NCBI GenBank assembly: GCA_006937955.1
Contig: SSNP01000001.1
Span: 7,200,165 to 7,264,164 of the forward strand
DNA length: 64,000 nt
Reading direction: 5' to 3'
Origin: Pachypanchax playfairii
Lineage: Eukaryota; Chordata; Actinopteri; Cyprinodontiformes; Aplocheilidae
In this document: piece after piece, positions 40,101 to 52,530 of the stretch
Layout of the letters: every line of letters starts with the position of its first letter
How positions within the stretch are numbered: position 1 is the first letter of the stretch
The notes under the pieces: generated by a model
The model's database searches: none
What the model was told of the DNA's origin: nothing
Seen by the model: the letters and a program-made list of their open reading frames with translations, nothing else
Position numbers and translations under genes: made by a program

Positions 40101-43100
40101 TTTCCTCTTTTGCATAATTTGGTTCCTATTAGCAACATCATTCAGTGGGTTTTTTCCAATGATAATTTGGAAATCTGGGGTTGCGGCGCTAATCCAGCGG
40201 CATTACACTTTACCGAGGGATTACTGAGTGACAACTTCAAGTGAAACGAAAGATGTAAGGGCCTCTTAAGCCGTGTTCCTATTAAAAGCCACAGTGCGGC
40301 GTGACACTGTGGCAGGCTTCATTGCACACTTGCCAACTAGTTGGGGATATATATCCCCTGATAAACGCTCCAACGCTCATAGGGATTTCATCCCCATTTT
40401 TACTTTATTTCTTTAACTTTAGAATTCAGGGATTTTAAAATGATTTTTTTCAGAAGGACTTTAATATTTATCTAAGTTATTCAAGTTGTTTTCGGGGCTT
40501 TTTTGTAAATATTGTGTTTCTTTTTAAGGTTTTGCGTCTCAGTCGATTCAGACTCTGTCCAGGTGATGATGTATGAAGTTTAATGAGTTTAGTTTTCCTC
40601 CGTCAGCCTTGAATTCTCTCAGGTGTTTGTGGAAATTAAAGCACATTAAACTGTAAATCCAATTATTGCAATCAAGGTTTTGTTTTCACAGCTTCACCGT
40701 AATATTAGCTTTATAATTACACTCGCCTCACTTAAAGCGATTGCAACTCTGCTTCAACAAAATCTGGGCTATCAGAAAACCCTGTAACAGTAGGTCAAAA
40801 AAGTAAGTTTCTCTAAAATAATAAATTCTGTCCTCCGCTCAGAACTGCTCAAGTCTACAAACACAACAGGAGACAAACTGTATTTTGTGTTAAAAGCACG
40901 ACAGCACATCTTTTAAAAGGACGACTGGGACTATCAGAGATTAAACATATTCCTTTCTCCATCCATCTGAAAATGCTTCTGTCTTTACAAACATGTTTAA
41001 GTCTTATAGTAAAATAAATCCTGAAGGACTGGCGGCATCCATTCATGACCACGGATCCGAGTCATCATGGCGTTAACCTGATTAGGGCTGAGTAGGAACT
41101 CTCTGCTTTAGTGCATTTAGCTTTAGTCTCTGCAAATTACGTCCAGGTTTTTGTTACACACATTAAAGTGCTCCAAAAACTGAATGCAGATGGATGTAAT
41201 GCACCTGATGTTTGTCAACAAGGAAGACGAACCAGAACACACGGCCTGGTTCACTGAATGCTGGGTTGTTTGCTGTGATTCAGATCAATATGAATACATA
41301 GTAACTCACTGGTTCCGAGTTATGTCACCGACAACCAACGTGAACTGTCAGTGTTGCTATGATACGTTTAACAACAGCACCGTCAAAAGTCGGTAGCAAA
41401 AAACAATTAAAACCTGCAAAAACACTGAGATGAATGTAAAAACTGTGATTATAACATGCAGAGGAGGAGCTTCTGAATGAAGATCTGTTCCATCTGACAC
41501 CTTGACTTCACTTTCATTCACAGGGGAATATGTGACATTAATCAAGCAGAAATCAGTGGTGGGCAGCGGAGGGTGGCGGGAGCTGGAGGAACGTTCACTG
41601 TCAGCAGGACATTTCAGTTATAAGGTGTTTACTCAGTGTTAAGGAAACTATCAAGTTTTAAATAAATCGTTTCCCAACAAAGCTACTTGGAAATTATTAT
41701 TTAAACTATTTTATCATTCAGCAGACCTAAAGGTTTCGGATTTATCTGACAGAATATTCAAAACCTTAAAAAATACTATGAAAATCTGAGTGTTTTATAA
41801 CAAATTAAATTACAAATAACCAAATAACATACTTGTTCGTTGTGAAGATTTAGATGAAGATGACAGTGAGAGAGTAATTAACCCTTTATACATACAGAGA
41901 TCAGGATGATGCCAGATGGAAAGAAAAAAAAACACGTAATTCTGGTCCACAGTGTAATAACAGGCCGGAACGTAGGCTGCTGCATTATCAGAGTTCTAAA
42001 AATTTGTAAATTTGGAAAAAATCTCTGATTTGTTTTCTCATCCCTGTTTGTATCTAATTAAAAGGTGCAAAAGCAGCAGAAATGTTTTGTTTTACAGAAC
42101 ATCCATGTTAATGGAGACGGGATCAGGATCTAATTGTGTCTAAAATAAAGACCTCACTGTTTAAAAGTTTTAGGTTTCAGACCTCACTGCTTTCATCTGT
42201 GTGTGTTAGCAAACAGTTGGAGGTTTAATAGGAGCCACAACTATAAGTAAAACCCTAAACTGTATTTAAAAACTGTGCAGAGTTATTTGGTTGTTGGGAA
42301 AAACTTTCTCCTTTTTTAAACTTTAACTGTAACTACAGACCTTTATACCTCCACACAGGTTGATCCTGCAGGACTCAGGAAAAAAATTCTAAACTGTACA
42401 AAGAGCTCACAGAGGCACACCGGAGAGTTAAAACACAGTGGTGGAAATAATATCTAAAAGTTGTTGTTTATCCTCACTGACCTGGATACGAAGCCGGTTC
42501 AGGAAGCATCACTTTCCTCCTCTGCTTGCAGACCCGTTCCCAAGAGACGGGACAAGTAACTGTTCAATCCCAGGTAATTAACTTCACCACGACCCGGGGA
42601 ACACTTGCAGCAGACACCACAATCCTTTAAGCACAACACCGCATTAGTCATATCCCACAAGGCCTTGCAAATGGCAGGACAAAAACAAAAGCAAAGGCTC
42701 ATTCTGCTCATATAATCACCAACAAACAGAAAATAGATCTACTAGTCTGGATCATTATAACTGGCTTTGTATTACACATACAAAACAGAAAAAGGATCAT
42801 TTTGCTTCAGCACTTTGTAGATTTACTTTACAGTGTGCTGAATTCTCAGGTCATATGTGTAAAATAAGGACTGTATTCAGAAGCATCAAAACAGGATGCA
42901 GATGAGGTTCTGGTGTTCAGTGCTGAATCAGGTCCTCGGTGTAAAATATACAGGTGCAGTTTGGATGCAGCTAAATGAGTGACTCAGAAAGCTTCAGAGC
43001 TCATTAGCAGCTGCTCACAATATGATCCAACCAAACACACATCCTCACAGAAATGTGTCAGAAATTCATTGTATTTCTTCATCATGTGCATTTCACACAT

Positions 43101-43607
43101 GCACTTCTCAGATATGTCAAACATGAGTAAATTAAATAGATTTTCTTTTGGATTTCAGTCTTCAGCCGTCAAATGCAAATGATCTCTTTTACATTTGGTT
43201 TAGTGTGAAGACCCCACACCCCCTCTACCCCCCCATGTGGCAGGCTCACACCCAGACTCGTGGATTTCATCTCATTTTAAAGCTTTTGCTGGGGATGACT
43301 TCATGTTAAACTGCATCATTTCAGCACATAAAATTTTCACACGTTTCACAGAAAACTTCATACAACCTGAACACATGATCAGACTGAGATTCTTCAGTAT
43401 AAAAACTACTTTATTAAAAAAAAGATTTTCAGTAAAAATGTCATTTCACATTGTGTCTGCATTAATGTGCTCGCTAGAGTTGAAAATTGCAGCCCAAATA
43501 ATAATAATATAGTTAATAAAACTATACTGTTAGCTTGTCTCTTTGAATAGCTCCACTTTAACCAGCTGACTACATTAAATCGTAGCTTACGGGAACTAAA
43601 TGGCAGC
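37142..43607. other. Non-coding intergenic stretch
   Basis: No supported gene. Moderately balanced blocks around 37440-38070 and 38160-38400 have few simple repeats and could be conserved non-coding DNA, but nothing specific identifies them. An A15-type run lies near 39388-39402. Confidence 0.55.
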
Positions 43608-44126
43608 AGTAATACCTTCATAATGCTAATGCATTAAACCTGAAGGTGAAGCTGAAACAGGATTTTTTCTAACGTTACATTCTGTTTTTACTTCTGTTAG
43701 TAATAACTTGACTAAAAATCAATAAAATATGTTTCTTGAACATTGAATGCTTTGCTCAAACTTAATGAACCCCTAATTCATTTCTGTTTAATTACTTTAA
43801 TTAGATCCAGTATGGAGATGTGTTTCTGTAAACATCACCTGGACATGTTTCCTCTCTGTTGACCCATTCCTTGTGCTTGTGTTCTGTTTTCACCTTTATG
43901 TCCCACAGAGCACCATTAAAAAGAAATCTGTCCACATGACAAAGCTGAATCTCAATGAGAGAGACGTGTAAACAGTGAAAATAATATAAACTTTCACATC
44001 ACATGTCACATCTCCTGAGTTTTACCTGCCTATACATGAAATAAGAGTCTCTAAATAACTTCACACTTTACTTTTAGTGACTTAAAAATACATTTAAAAC
44101 TCAGTGTAAAAGTTAAAGTTATTAAA
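43608..44126 (+). repeat. 519-bp direct duplication, copy 1
   Basis: Aligns without gaps to 44556-45074 at a constant offset of 948 bp; the only difference I find by eye is T at 44082 against C at 45030. Copy 1 ends in TTATTAAA and then runs into the inserted sequence, while copy 2 ends in the same TTATTAAA and continues into different, ordinary sequence. Confidence 0.95.
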
Positions 44127-44554
44127 GCAGAACTAAGTAAGTTTTTTCACCTCAATAAATGTTTTCTAGAGTCCCTGTGGGGTAAACAAGGACTTGGCGG
44201 GGTGATTCGTGGGTCCCTCTCCTCCCTCCGGGGTCTGTGTCCTGAAAGCAGCACTTGCAACTTTCAGTGGATCGGACCCGACTAATCTCGCGAGAACAAA
44301 CCTGCTTTACGGCACTCACACTCACGTACATAAATACAAGCATGAAGCCCTTGCCGTTGTTAGCAACGCCACCCTTAGGAGCGCAAAGATGACAATAATA
44401 CTCACCTGTCGAGACATTTTCTTGGTTTTGTTTTTCTTTCTTCTTGCAAAAGCGTTCTCTGCGCGTTGTTGTTGGGGGGGCGGCGGCGGGGTGGGGGGGT
44501 CTGCGGCGGGGGAACGTTACGACAGTGAGCTTTCACAGGGGACCAGTAGGGGGG
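44127..44554. mobile_element. Inserted GC-rich sequence, probable truncated mobile element
   Basis: This 428-bp block separates the duplicate copies and is much richer in CpG than the flanks. It begins GCAGAACTAAGTAAGTT immediately after TTAAA, at the exact point where the second copy continues uninterrupted, so copy 2 behaves as an empty site and copy 1 as a filled site. TTAA is the target of piggyBac and Kolobok families, but the far end is missing at the gap and class cannot be set. On the minus strand it contains ATGTCTCGACAG (44417-44406) followed by GTGAGT, which looks like a tiny first coding exon with donor, of unknown meaning. Confidence 0.5.
44474..44512 (+). other. G-rich tract, quadruplex-capable, next to the gap
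   Basis: Runs of 7, 4, 7 and 5 G separated by short spacers (GCGGCGG, T, TCTGCGGC). Such tracts are difficult to sequence and assemble, which offers a simple reason for the nearby single-N gap. Confidence 0.7.
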
Positions 44555-44555
44555 N
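44555..44555. other. Assembly gap (single N)
   Basis: The only ambiguous base in the window. It abuts the first base of duplicate copy 2, so it marks a contig join of unknown real size rather than one uncertain base. Confidence 0.9.
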
Positions 44556-45074
44556 AGTAATACCTTCATAATGCTAATGCATTAAACCTGAAGGTGAAGC
44601 TGAAACAGGATTTTTTCTAACGTTACATTCTGTTTTTACTTCTGTTAGTAATAACTTGACTAAAAATCAATAAAATATGTTTCTTGAACATTGAATGCTT
44701 TGCTCAAACTTAATGAACCCCTAATTCATTTCTGTTTAATTACTTTAATTAGATCCAGTATGGAGATGTGTTTCTGTAAACATCACCTGGACATGTTTCC
44801 TCTCTGTTGACCCATTCCTTGTGCTTGTGTTCTGTTTTCACCTTTATGTCCCACAGAGCACCATTAAAAAGAAATCTGTCCACATGACAAAGCTGAATCT
44901 CAATGAGAGAGACGTGTAAACAGTGAAAATAATATAAACTTTCACATCACATGTCACATCTCCTGAGTTTTACCTGCCTATACATGAAATAAGAGTCTCT
45001 AAATAACTTCACACTTTACTTTTAGTGACCTAAAAATACATTTAAAACTCAGTGTAAAAGTTAAAGTTATTAAA
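44556..45074 (+). repeat. 519-bp direct duplication, copy 2
   Basis: Near-identical partner of 43608-44126 (one visible substitution). It starts at the N and ends in unbroken native sequence, as expected for an alternative haplotype or an overlapping contig that was not merged. Confidence 0.95.
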
Positions 45075-48000
45075 TGAAATAAACTGCTAATAACAGAAAC
45101 ATCCTGCATCCAGGGAGGTAAAGCTACTATAACACCCATCCACCTCAGAAACATAAAATCTTAACTTCAGCGGGATTTGAAATGTTTGGTGCAAATTTTG
45201 AGTTTTAATTTTCAAGCTGTTTTTTTTTTTTTTTTTTATTATAAATTGCTTCTAATTGGAGGTAGCACCTTAGTACCACTGCAGGTAGATTAGATGGTTG
45301 GGAGCAAATATTCTAGCTTTTGCTTCACTAATTGTTTTCATTTCATGCCTAAAAGAAGCTAGAAAATATGTTTTAAAGAGAGAACGAGGAAAGATGGTAA
45401 CGAGGTCTCAGACGTGCAGGTATAAAAAGCGTAAGGTACCAGAAGGCGACACATTCACATGTGTGAATCTAATTCTCGGGAAGAAAATTGAGTGAAGAAG
45501 TGGCTACTGAAGGTAAAAGAAAAAGGTGATGATCAGTTTGATAATTACTGTGGAATATCACATTCTGCATGTTGCCAAGAAACAAAAAAAAAAGGATCAC
45601 AGTCCAAATAATTTTACTAATTTTACTCTTTTTAATTTTTCTTTTTTTATATATTATATCAGGAGCTGTGTGTCTGAGGTTTTTAAATCTTTATATAACT
45701 CATTGTCAGATTCTTCCTTTCCTAATTTCAAGGACAACCAAAGTTGTTCTGAATAAACTGGAATTTAAGAAACGCACAAGGTTCGAGGACAAAAACACCT
45801 TTGGACTATTAAGATCTTCTGGTCTTTAATTTCAGAAAAAACAGGAATTAACAAACGGACATTGAAAATAAAACGTTACTTTAACATATTTTATGGATAA
45901 CTCTAAATCGTTTGGATGAAGGGGCTAAAATGTGATGTTTCCTGTTAGCGTTTATGCTAACAGAACCAGACAAATTAATTCCAACTGCAGAAGCTTTGAT
46001 CCATGAGACTGAGCATGTCAACGAAGGAAAGAATCTTCCACACTTTTACTAATCTACATGCTCATCAAGAAAACAACTTTCTCCTGGTCTTGTCCGAATC
46101 ATTTTATATGTACACTCAGTTTAATCAATAAATATTCAACTGGACATATTAACAATTTAAAAAGGGGAAATTTTAGAATCTTTCCTCCAACAGTTGTTTT
46201 CACTCTAAAGCTCAGAGTAAAACTGTTTCCTATATAGTTTTATCTCTATGCTATGATCCTCACTTTGTGCTTTTGTCTTCATGAAACACCCCATGGAAAA
46301 AGAAGGGGTTACTGCACCCCTTAAATCCAGCCATATCGTTTTATAAAGTACAAATTAATATGTTGACAAACAAATCTCACATTGGGATAACTGTCAAAGT
46401 GACATTAAAGTCATTAAAATTTCCTTTAATTCATCATCAATAACTAATTAGTTAAATCCGTTAAATAAATCAATTACAAACTCATGTTGCTGTTAAATTT
46501 TAAAGCATTTTTAGATTTTTCTAACATGTCATGAAAACTTTACACTGAGAAACCAAGTCACACACTGACTTGATCTGAATAATAAATGGTTGTTCATTGA
46601 GTGTAAAAGTAAAGTAAAAGATTAAAACTGTAATTTTGTAGAATCTGCTGTTAAATATAAGCATTGTTAAACTTATGTAACAAAATTATGTAACTTAATA
46701 TATTTGGGAATATTACTCCCAAAAATTAGCAAAATTTTGAGTTAAAAAGCAAGACAAATATAAAATGACTAAATGTAATTTTAGTTAACTGTAGCTTGTG
46801 AATGAAAACACTGGTATCAAACACTGATTAAATTCACTGAAACATCTTCCACTTCTATCTCTATCAATATTTGAAAATCCAAATTTTTTTCTTAGGTTAT
46901 ATTTTATTGTACCTGTCTGCTGCAGTAATAACCCTGTGATGATAACGCAGCTCCGCTTTCTTTAAACCCTCCAACTTTAAACAAACAGAACATTTAGCGA
47001 GTCCCTGTGAAGAACGCATTATGGCTTCCTGTAATAAACATCTGTTAGAGCTACGTTCACAGGCTGAAGCTGTTTAGATTAAGACTGGCTGGTTGAAGAA
47101 CATATCAGTGCCGTTATCACAACCAAAGCAGGAAAAAAAGATGAAAACCCTCATCCAAAATAAATAACTTTCATATTCTTTTCGATTTACTGTCACACAG
47201 ACGTGCGTTCGCATGTGAACAAAACATTCACAGCATGTTTGATCTGTCATCTCACTTGTGAGTCTTGTCATACAAGTCAGGCAAATAAAACAAAACTACG
47301 GCCCGTGTCCCTGAGAATAAAATGGACCGTATTCAGTCAATAGAATATCTGCAAATGTCAAAGCGGCTTGAATCAAACAGCTTACTGAAATTTCAATGCG
47401 GCTGTATGGGTGTCTCTAATGACGTAAGAAAAGAACAGTGTTGCTCTGACTGTGCAGCAGACTAACCAATTATCAGTCTTCCCCACTGCTGAACCATGGG
47501 AGAAAGTCCATAGGTGATGGTGGAGAGGACGAGGGGAAGCCACGTTGTTTAAGTGAGAGGGAGCAGATAATGGACTTCTCTCCCTCACTTCCCCCCCAAT
47601 GACACTTTCAACACTGGCGGAGCTTCTAGCCTACAGCCATCAGAGAGCCTGGAATGTGATTTGACTGTATATGTCAAAGAGAGTTTGATTGTCTTTGGGA
47701 ATGTTTTATTCATCACATGGCTTTGGAAGCTGCTTACCTCTGCCTCTGATTTGCTGGCAGACAACATGATGCAGAATAAACAGTTACTGCTACGCTCGCA
47801 CATAGTTACTGCTGTCATTCCTGCTTTAAAAACAGGACGAAGATGCTAACATCTTTGCACAAACATTTGCTCAGCCATCATCGACAATTTTGATGCATTT
47901 GAAAGACAGGCTCTATTTGAAACCATTTCGTCCCATCTGACCTCCATTTCCACCATCCTGTCTCTAACGTTGGTGCAGATCAAAGCCTAGAGAAATATAC

Positions 48001-48744
48001 AGTGTGATGTGATGCATTTAATCAAGACGAGCCATCAGTATTGTAAGTGCCGGTGCCCAGTGGTTTGTTATTTTTTCTGTCAGCCACAGTGAGGATTTTT
48101 GCATTTGGCTCATTTAAGAAGGCAATGCCCAATTAGAGGCCAACCAAGGCTTGTAAACAAAAGTCACATGGAGTCACATGTGGCTTGTTAATTGGACAAC
48201 TTTTAGGTAACCTGTCATCCTGCCAGGTTAGAGGTTTGGTAGATGCTGCAGGGGGTAGAGGTGGGTGGTTGTGCAAATAACTCTGATTTGATGCCCTGTG
48301 GCTCCCACAGCTGATCATTATTGATTTGTTTTCAGTGACTTTCAGAGAAGTAGATTATTATTAACAGCAATGCTCTGATAACAGTTTTTTGATTTTTGTA
48401 AAGCTTTTACCTGTTGATGTGATTTCTCAGTATAATGAACTTCATCCAACTTTTTGTCTGATTTCATGTCGTATTGAGAATTTGACATACATCATGTCCC
48501 TCAGGGTATTAGATAGATGTATTTGTACAAATAAATCATATTTTTGATTTCAAACTGGATTTAATTATGTCATCGTTTAGGAGGTAGCTGGTGCTTAAAC
48601 AGAAATCCTAAATCTGAACAGTGATGAGCAGCAGACATTCCTTCATCCCTTCAGTAGCCTTTTACACATCTTGTGCTTCCTTTGACTCATTTCGAAACAT
48701 CTTAGCAGTATTGCTTTCCAGAGCCAGAGAATGTAATATCAGAA
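45075..48744. other. Non-coding intergenic stretch
   Basis: No gene is supported. It contains a poly-T run at about 45222-45238 and unique AT-rich DNA. A small near-palindromic arrangement of GTCACATG repeats lies near 48163-48184. Confidence 0.6.
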
Positions 48745-49440
48745 AAATGTCTAAAAGAGGAGTTCAAGTATCTTGAGGTCTTATTCACGAGTGAGGGGAG
48801 AATGGAGTGGGAGTTTGATAACCAGGTTGGGGCAGCATGTGGAGGCTGTACCAATCTGTCGTGGTGAAGAAGGAGATGAGCTGAACGACTGGCAATTTAA
48901 CAATTGATCTACGTTCTGACTCTCACCTATAGTCATGAAGGAAAGAATGAGATCATAAAAACAAGCAGCTGAAATGGGCTTCCTCTGCAGCAGGGTCCTA
49001 GAAGGCCACTGTACTTCATATTTTAGATGTTTTTCACCTTCAACACGACTGATCCTCATCATGACAACATGTTCTGCAGAGGCCCGTTAAGGACCGGCTC
49101 ATCTAGAACCTGCAGGATAGCGGCCCCCAGGACTGAAGTTTGACAGGCTGAGGAACTCGCCTATTCAGGTGGAACTCATGGTTGCTGCTCCTCCTCACCG
49201 AAAAGCAACCAGTTGATGTGGTTTGGGAAACTTTTCAGGGAGGTGTTTCAGAGATGACCCACAGGAAAGAACCTTGGGCAAACCCCAGATTTGCTGAAGA
49301 GATCATAACTCACAGCTGATCTCGGAACACCTCAGAGTCTCTCCAGGTAAGCTGGCAGAAACAGCTTGGAAAAGGGGGGTCTGGGGGTCTCTGATGAAGA
49401 TGCAGCTCCCCGTGGCCTGGTTCTGGACAGGAGGTAGAAG
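48745..49440 (+). mobile_element. Non-LTR retrotransposon (LINE) relic, 3' part of the reverse-transcriptase ORF
   Basis: On the plus strand the sequence encodes EEFKYLEVLFTSEGRMEWE from 48757, the usual EFKYLGVLFTSEGRME hallmark of the region after the reverse-transcriptase core in abundant fish LINEs. Further recognisable pieces are CTGTCGTGGTGAAGAAGGAG, the GATCTACGTTC / CTCACCTA box, GAGGTGTTTCAGAG, and CCTTGGGCAAACCCCAGA. Frameshifts and stops (first shift near 48830) make it non-functional, and parts are missing. It is interrupted by a hAT-like MITE relic at about 48990-49150. The far 5' part and 3' tail are absent. Clade (RTE-like or Rex1-like) is not assigned. Confidence 0.75.
48990..49150. 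mobile_element. Degenerate hAT-type MITE relic nested in the LINE
   Basis: GTCCTAGAAGGCCACTGT, ATATTTTAGATGTTTTTCACC and TTCAACACGACTGATCC on the left, and GCAGGATAGCGGCCCCCAGG, ACTGAAGTTTGACA on the right, match the terminal halves of the intact MITE at 28917. LINE sequence resumes on the right (GCTGCTCCTCCTCACCGAAA), so this insertion post-dates the LINE. The outermost terminal bases and the target duplication are eroded. Confidence 0.65.
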
Positions 49441-52359
49441 GTACATGAAAGGAGGAAAAGATAATATCAAAAATATCCAATTTTGAGCCTTTAGCATTTA
49501 GCTGTGACCTGAAAACAGTCTAAAAGTTTAAGTATTAGATGGACGTTCATCAGTCAATCTAAAACCGTTTGATTTTAAATACCAGCCAGTTAATTGTTGT
49601 TCCACTAATTATTAGTTTTGTCAGTTGATCTCTTTCTGTATGAGACTTCTGTATGAGAAAATGTCCCTCTCAATGCCAGAATGCCCCTCTTCATATCTAT
49701 AAACTCATGGTTTAGGTTGTTTATGAGGTCAGTCTTCCAGGACAGACCTGTCAAAAGTCTATTCAACATAGATTTTACCTGCATTTTCCTTTACAGTCAT
49801 GATCATAAGCTCAAGTAAAATGAGTGGAAATGCAGCTGAAAAGTCAGCTTGCTACTGCTCAGACCTGGTGTTGACACCGCCAGGTGGACAGATGGACCTA
49901 TAGCCTGAGTTGTCCCTCCAGGTCACACAGGAATCAAAGAGCGGATATTCTAAACGCAGAGTGGGGAGGCGAGCGGTGACAGGATGGCCTGCTGCTTTTA
50001 TCAGTCAGGAAACGAACGGTGCTGAGTGTGAGGTCGCAGAAGAGCAGATGACTGATTCATAAGCTGAGTACCAGGATGTGTGTGTGTCTGTGGGCTGCAG
50101 GACACACTGTGGATGACAGATTGGCGAGGCCACGGATGGGCCAGCCTCCATCAGCACCGCAGGCTGCTGTGATGTGTCCATCCTCTCCTCACTCACCACA
50201 GCCAACTGAACCAAGGCTGGGACTGTTTCACGTTTCATTGTCTCTTTCCCAGTAATGGGTGTGTTGTTTTTAAAATCAGAACCACAATCATTCTGTTTGC
50301 CAAGGACGATACAGGTAGAAGTTTATCATGGCGATGCTGTTAGAGAACTGTGTTGGTTTGGAGAGAAAACAGGACCAGAGTATCTTTTATTATGTTGGTA
50401 AATGTTTGTGTGTGATTATAAACTTACAGTACATGTTAACACATGCTTGCTCTGTGATTCGGCAGCTGAACAAGATAAAGAAAACCGTAGTTATTAATCA
50501 CAATGAAGCTCCCGGACTTTATATTTTGCTGTGCAGAAAATACACGTGTACTGTTTCAAAAACATCTTAATGTACTTTTTGTATCATTGTGTGACAATTA
50601 AGTGATTTGGTTTCATTTTAAACAGTTTATTTAATGACAGTATTGTATTCTGACCTGAGCAAACAGTTTTAACAATGTACATACATGAACACGTTAAATT
50701 AAGATTTAAACCATGTTCGATTGTTTAAAAATCCTTTCAGTTCAGACCAATGACATTACTAAAAATGAACCAAAAACAGTCTCTGGTTTTATGAGTTGAT
50801 TTGCAGTCATATTTAAATTATTATTTCAGTTTAAACTTTTTTTAAGGATCGTTGTGGCTTTTCTTTCTTTAACAGAAGGATAGCAACTACTTCGCCCACG
50901 TCTGTATATCAAGGTAATTGGCCTGTATGGCATTTGGGTGTTAAAATGTTGAAGATGCAGCAGTTGTTTAGCAGTTTATGTAACTTTGCTTGGTTACACC
51001 TTTAATGGTGGGTTTCACACCTTCCCAAAGCTTTCTGCATCTTGTTAAAGCTACAAAAGCATCACTTTCTAAAGGTCTGAAGTTGAACAAAGACTTTTAT
51101 TCCTTCAACAAAAAAAGTGTTCAGCTCAGACTGTTGGGCCATCTTGCCTGCACTGCTCATGTTGAGGGGATTAAACATAAAGACTTCATCCTTTTATAGA
51201 TTTAATATCATTGTTCCAATATAGTCCAATTCCAATTCAATCAGTCTTAAATATGTCTTAATATGTCTTGGACATCGTTTTCATTTAATTTGCAGTTTTT
51301 AATGCTCAAAAAATCCAAATCTTTTTTCAGTCACAACGTTGTTCCACAGGTCACCAACCCCTACCGAGTTTCTCTCATATTTCACAGACATTCTGAATTA
51401 CAAGATTAAAATTTGTCACAGGTCCAAGGCCCTGCAACTCACATGTGGAAACTCTCATAAATGTTTTGAGAGATTTGGAAATTCTCTGGTGAATGTCATT
51501 AGTAATTTGTTGCCAACAGATACAGCCCAGTGAGACAGAGCCTTGATGTTTTGAGCAGTTCCCTCAGAAAGTCTTCAGACTTCCAGACCTCAGCCTGTTC
51601 TTCCAATAATTACACACTGAGTAAACAGCTACCTGGAACTGCTTTTCTTCTTTTCACAGAGTGAGGTATCCATTTAGAGGAGTCAATGGCTTGTAATTGT
51701 TTGGAAAAGGTTTGAAGAGGTATTGTAATTACAAACTCCTGACATTCGATTCTCATGGCCTTTCCTAAGAATCATTACGGACAAGCTCTTAAACATTAAA
51801 GAAAAAAAAAGTCTGGTAGCTGAAACTTTTGGATGCTGTTTGATGAAATTATAGTATTTTTTTTTACTTTCTGAAATTGTAAAAAAAAAACTTACAATCC
51901 TGTTTTCATCATTTATTCCCTCCTCACTCAGTTGTATTTATCTTGATAGTATATGAATGTGAACATTAAGGTTCTTTCTGTTTTTGCATGTTCTTATTAA
52001 CACCTTCCTGTTGCGGTAAGTGTTGACTTTTCCGTGGCGTCTAGTTTAAGTGTTAAATTGAGGTATTTGTCCTCTCACGGCGTTCTGGAGAAGCTCTGTT
52101 AAACAATCAGAGTATTAAACTAACTTTGATGACTGAAGGCTTACCTACAGCAAACACTTACCCAGATTCATCTGATGTCTGTTGTTCAATATTTACACAT
52201 CCTGTATGAATGTGTCCTAATCCCTGTTAAAGCCCCGCTCAGCTGAAGTTGAGATGAACATTTTAACCTGCTGATTGCAGCCCTCTGACAGCTCGTGACT
52301 GATGAAGACGAGCCTGGCACCTCTCTGACAGCTTCCTCTCTCCTCTACATGTCACTGTC

Positions 52360-52530
52360 AGGTAACCATTTCCCCATTGCCACCTTCAATTACTCGGGAG
52401 ATTACTAATGATTATACATTGTGCATGAATGTAAATGTGCACCAAGAAGTTTCATGATATGAAGCTTGAGTTTGTTGTAGCATGACTAATGATTTTCCAA
52501 ATGAAAGGTGGACTTCGATGAGTATCCTAA
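52360..52530. promoter_or_regulatory. Candidate conserved non-coding element
   Basis: Contains a CAGGTAAC E-box-like site, TTCAATTACTCG, two TGACTAATGATT / ACTAATGATTAT homeodomain-type motifs and ATGCATGAAT-like POU words in about 170 bp without simple repeats. Conservation cannot be judged from the window. Confidence 0.2.
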
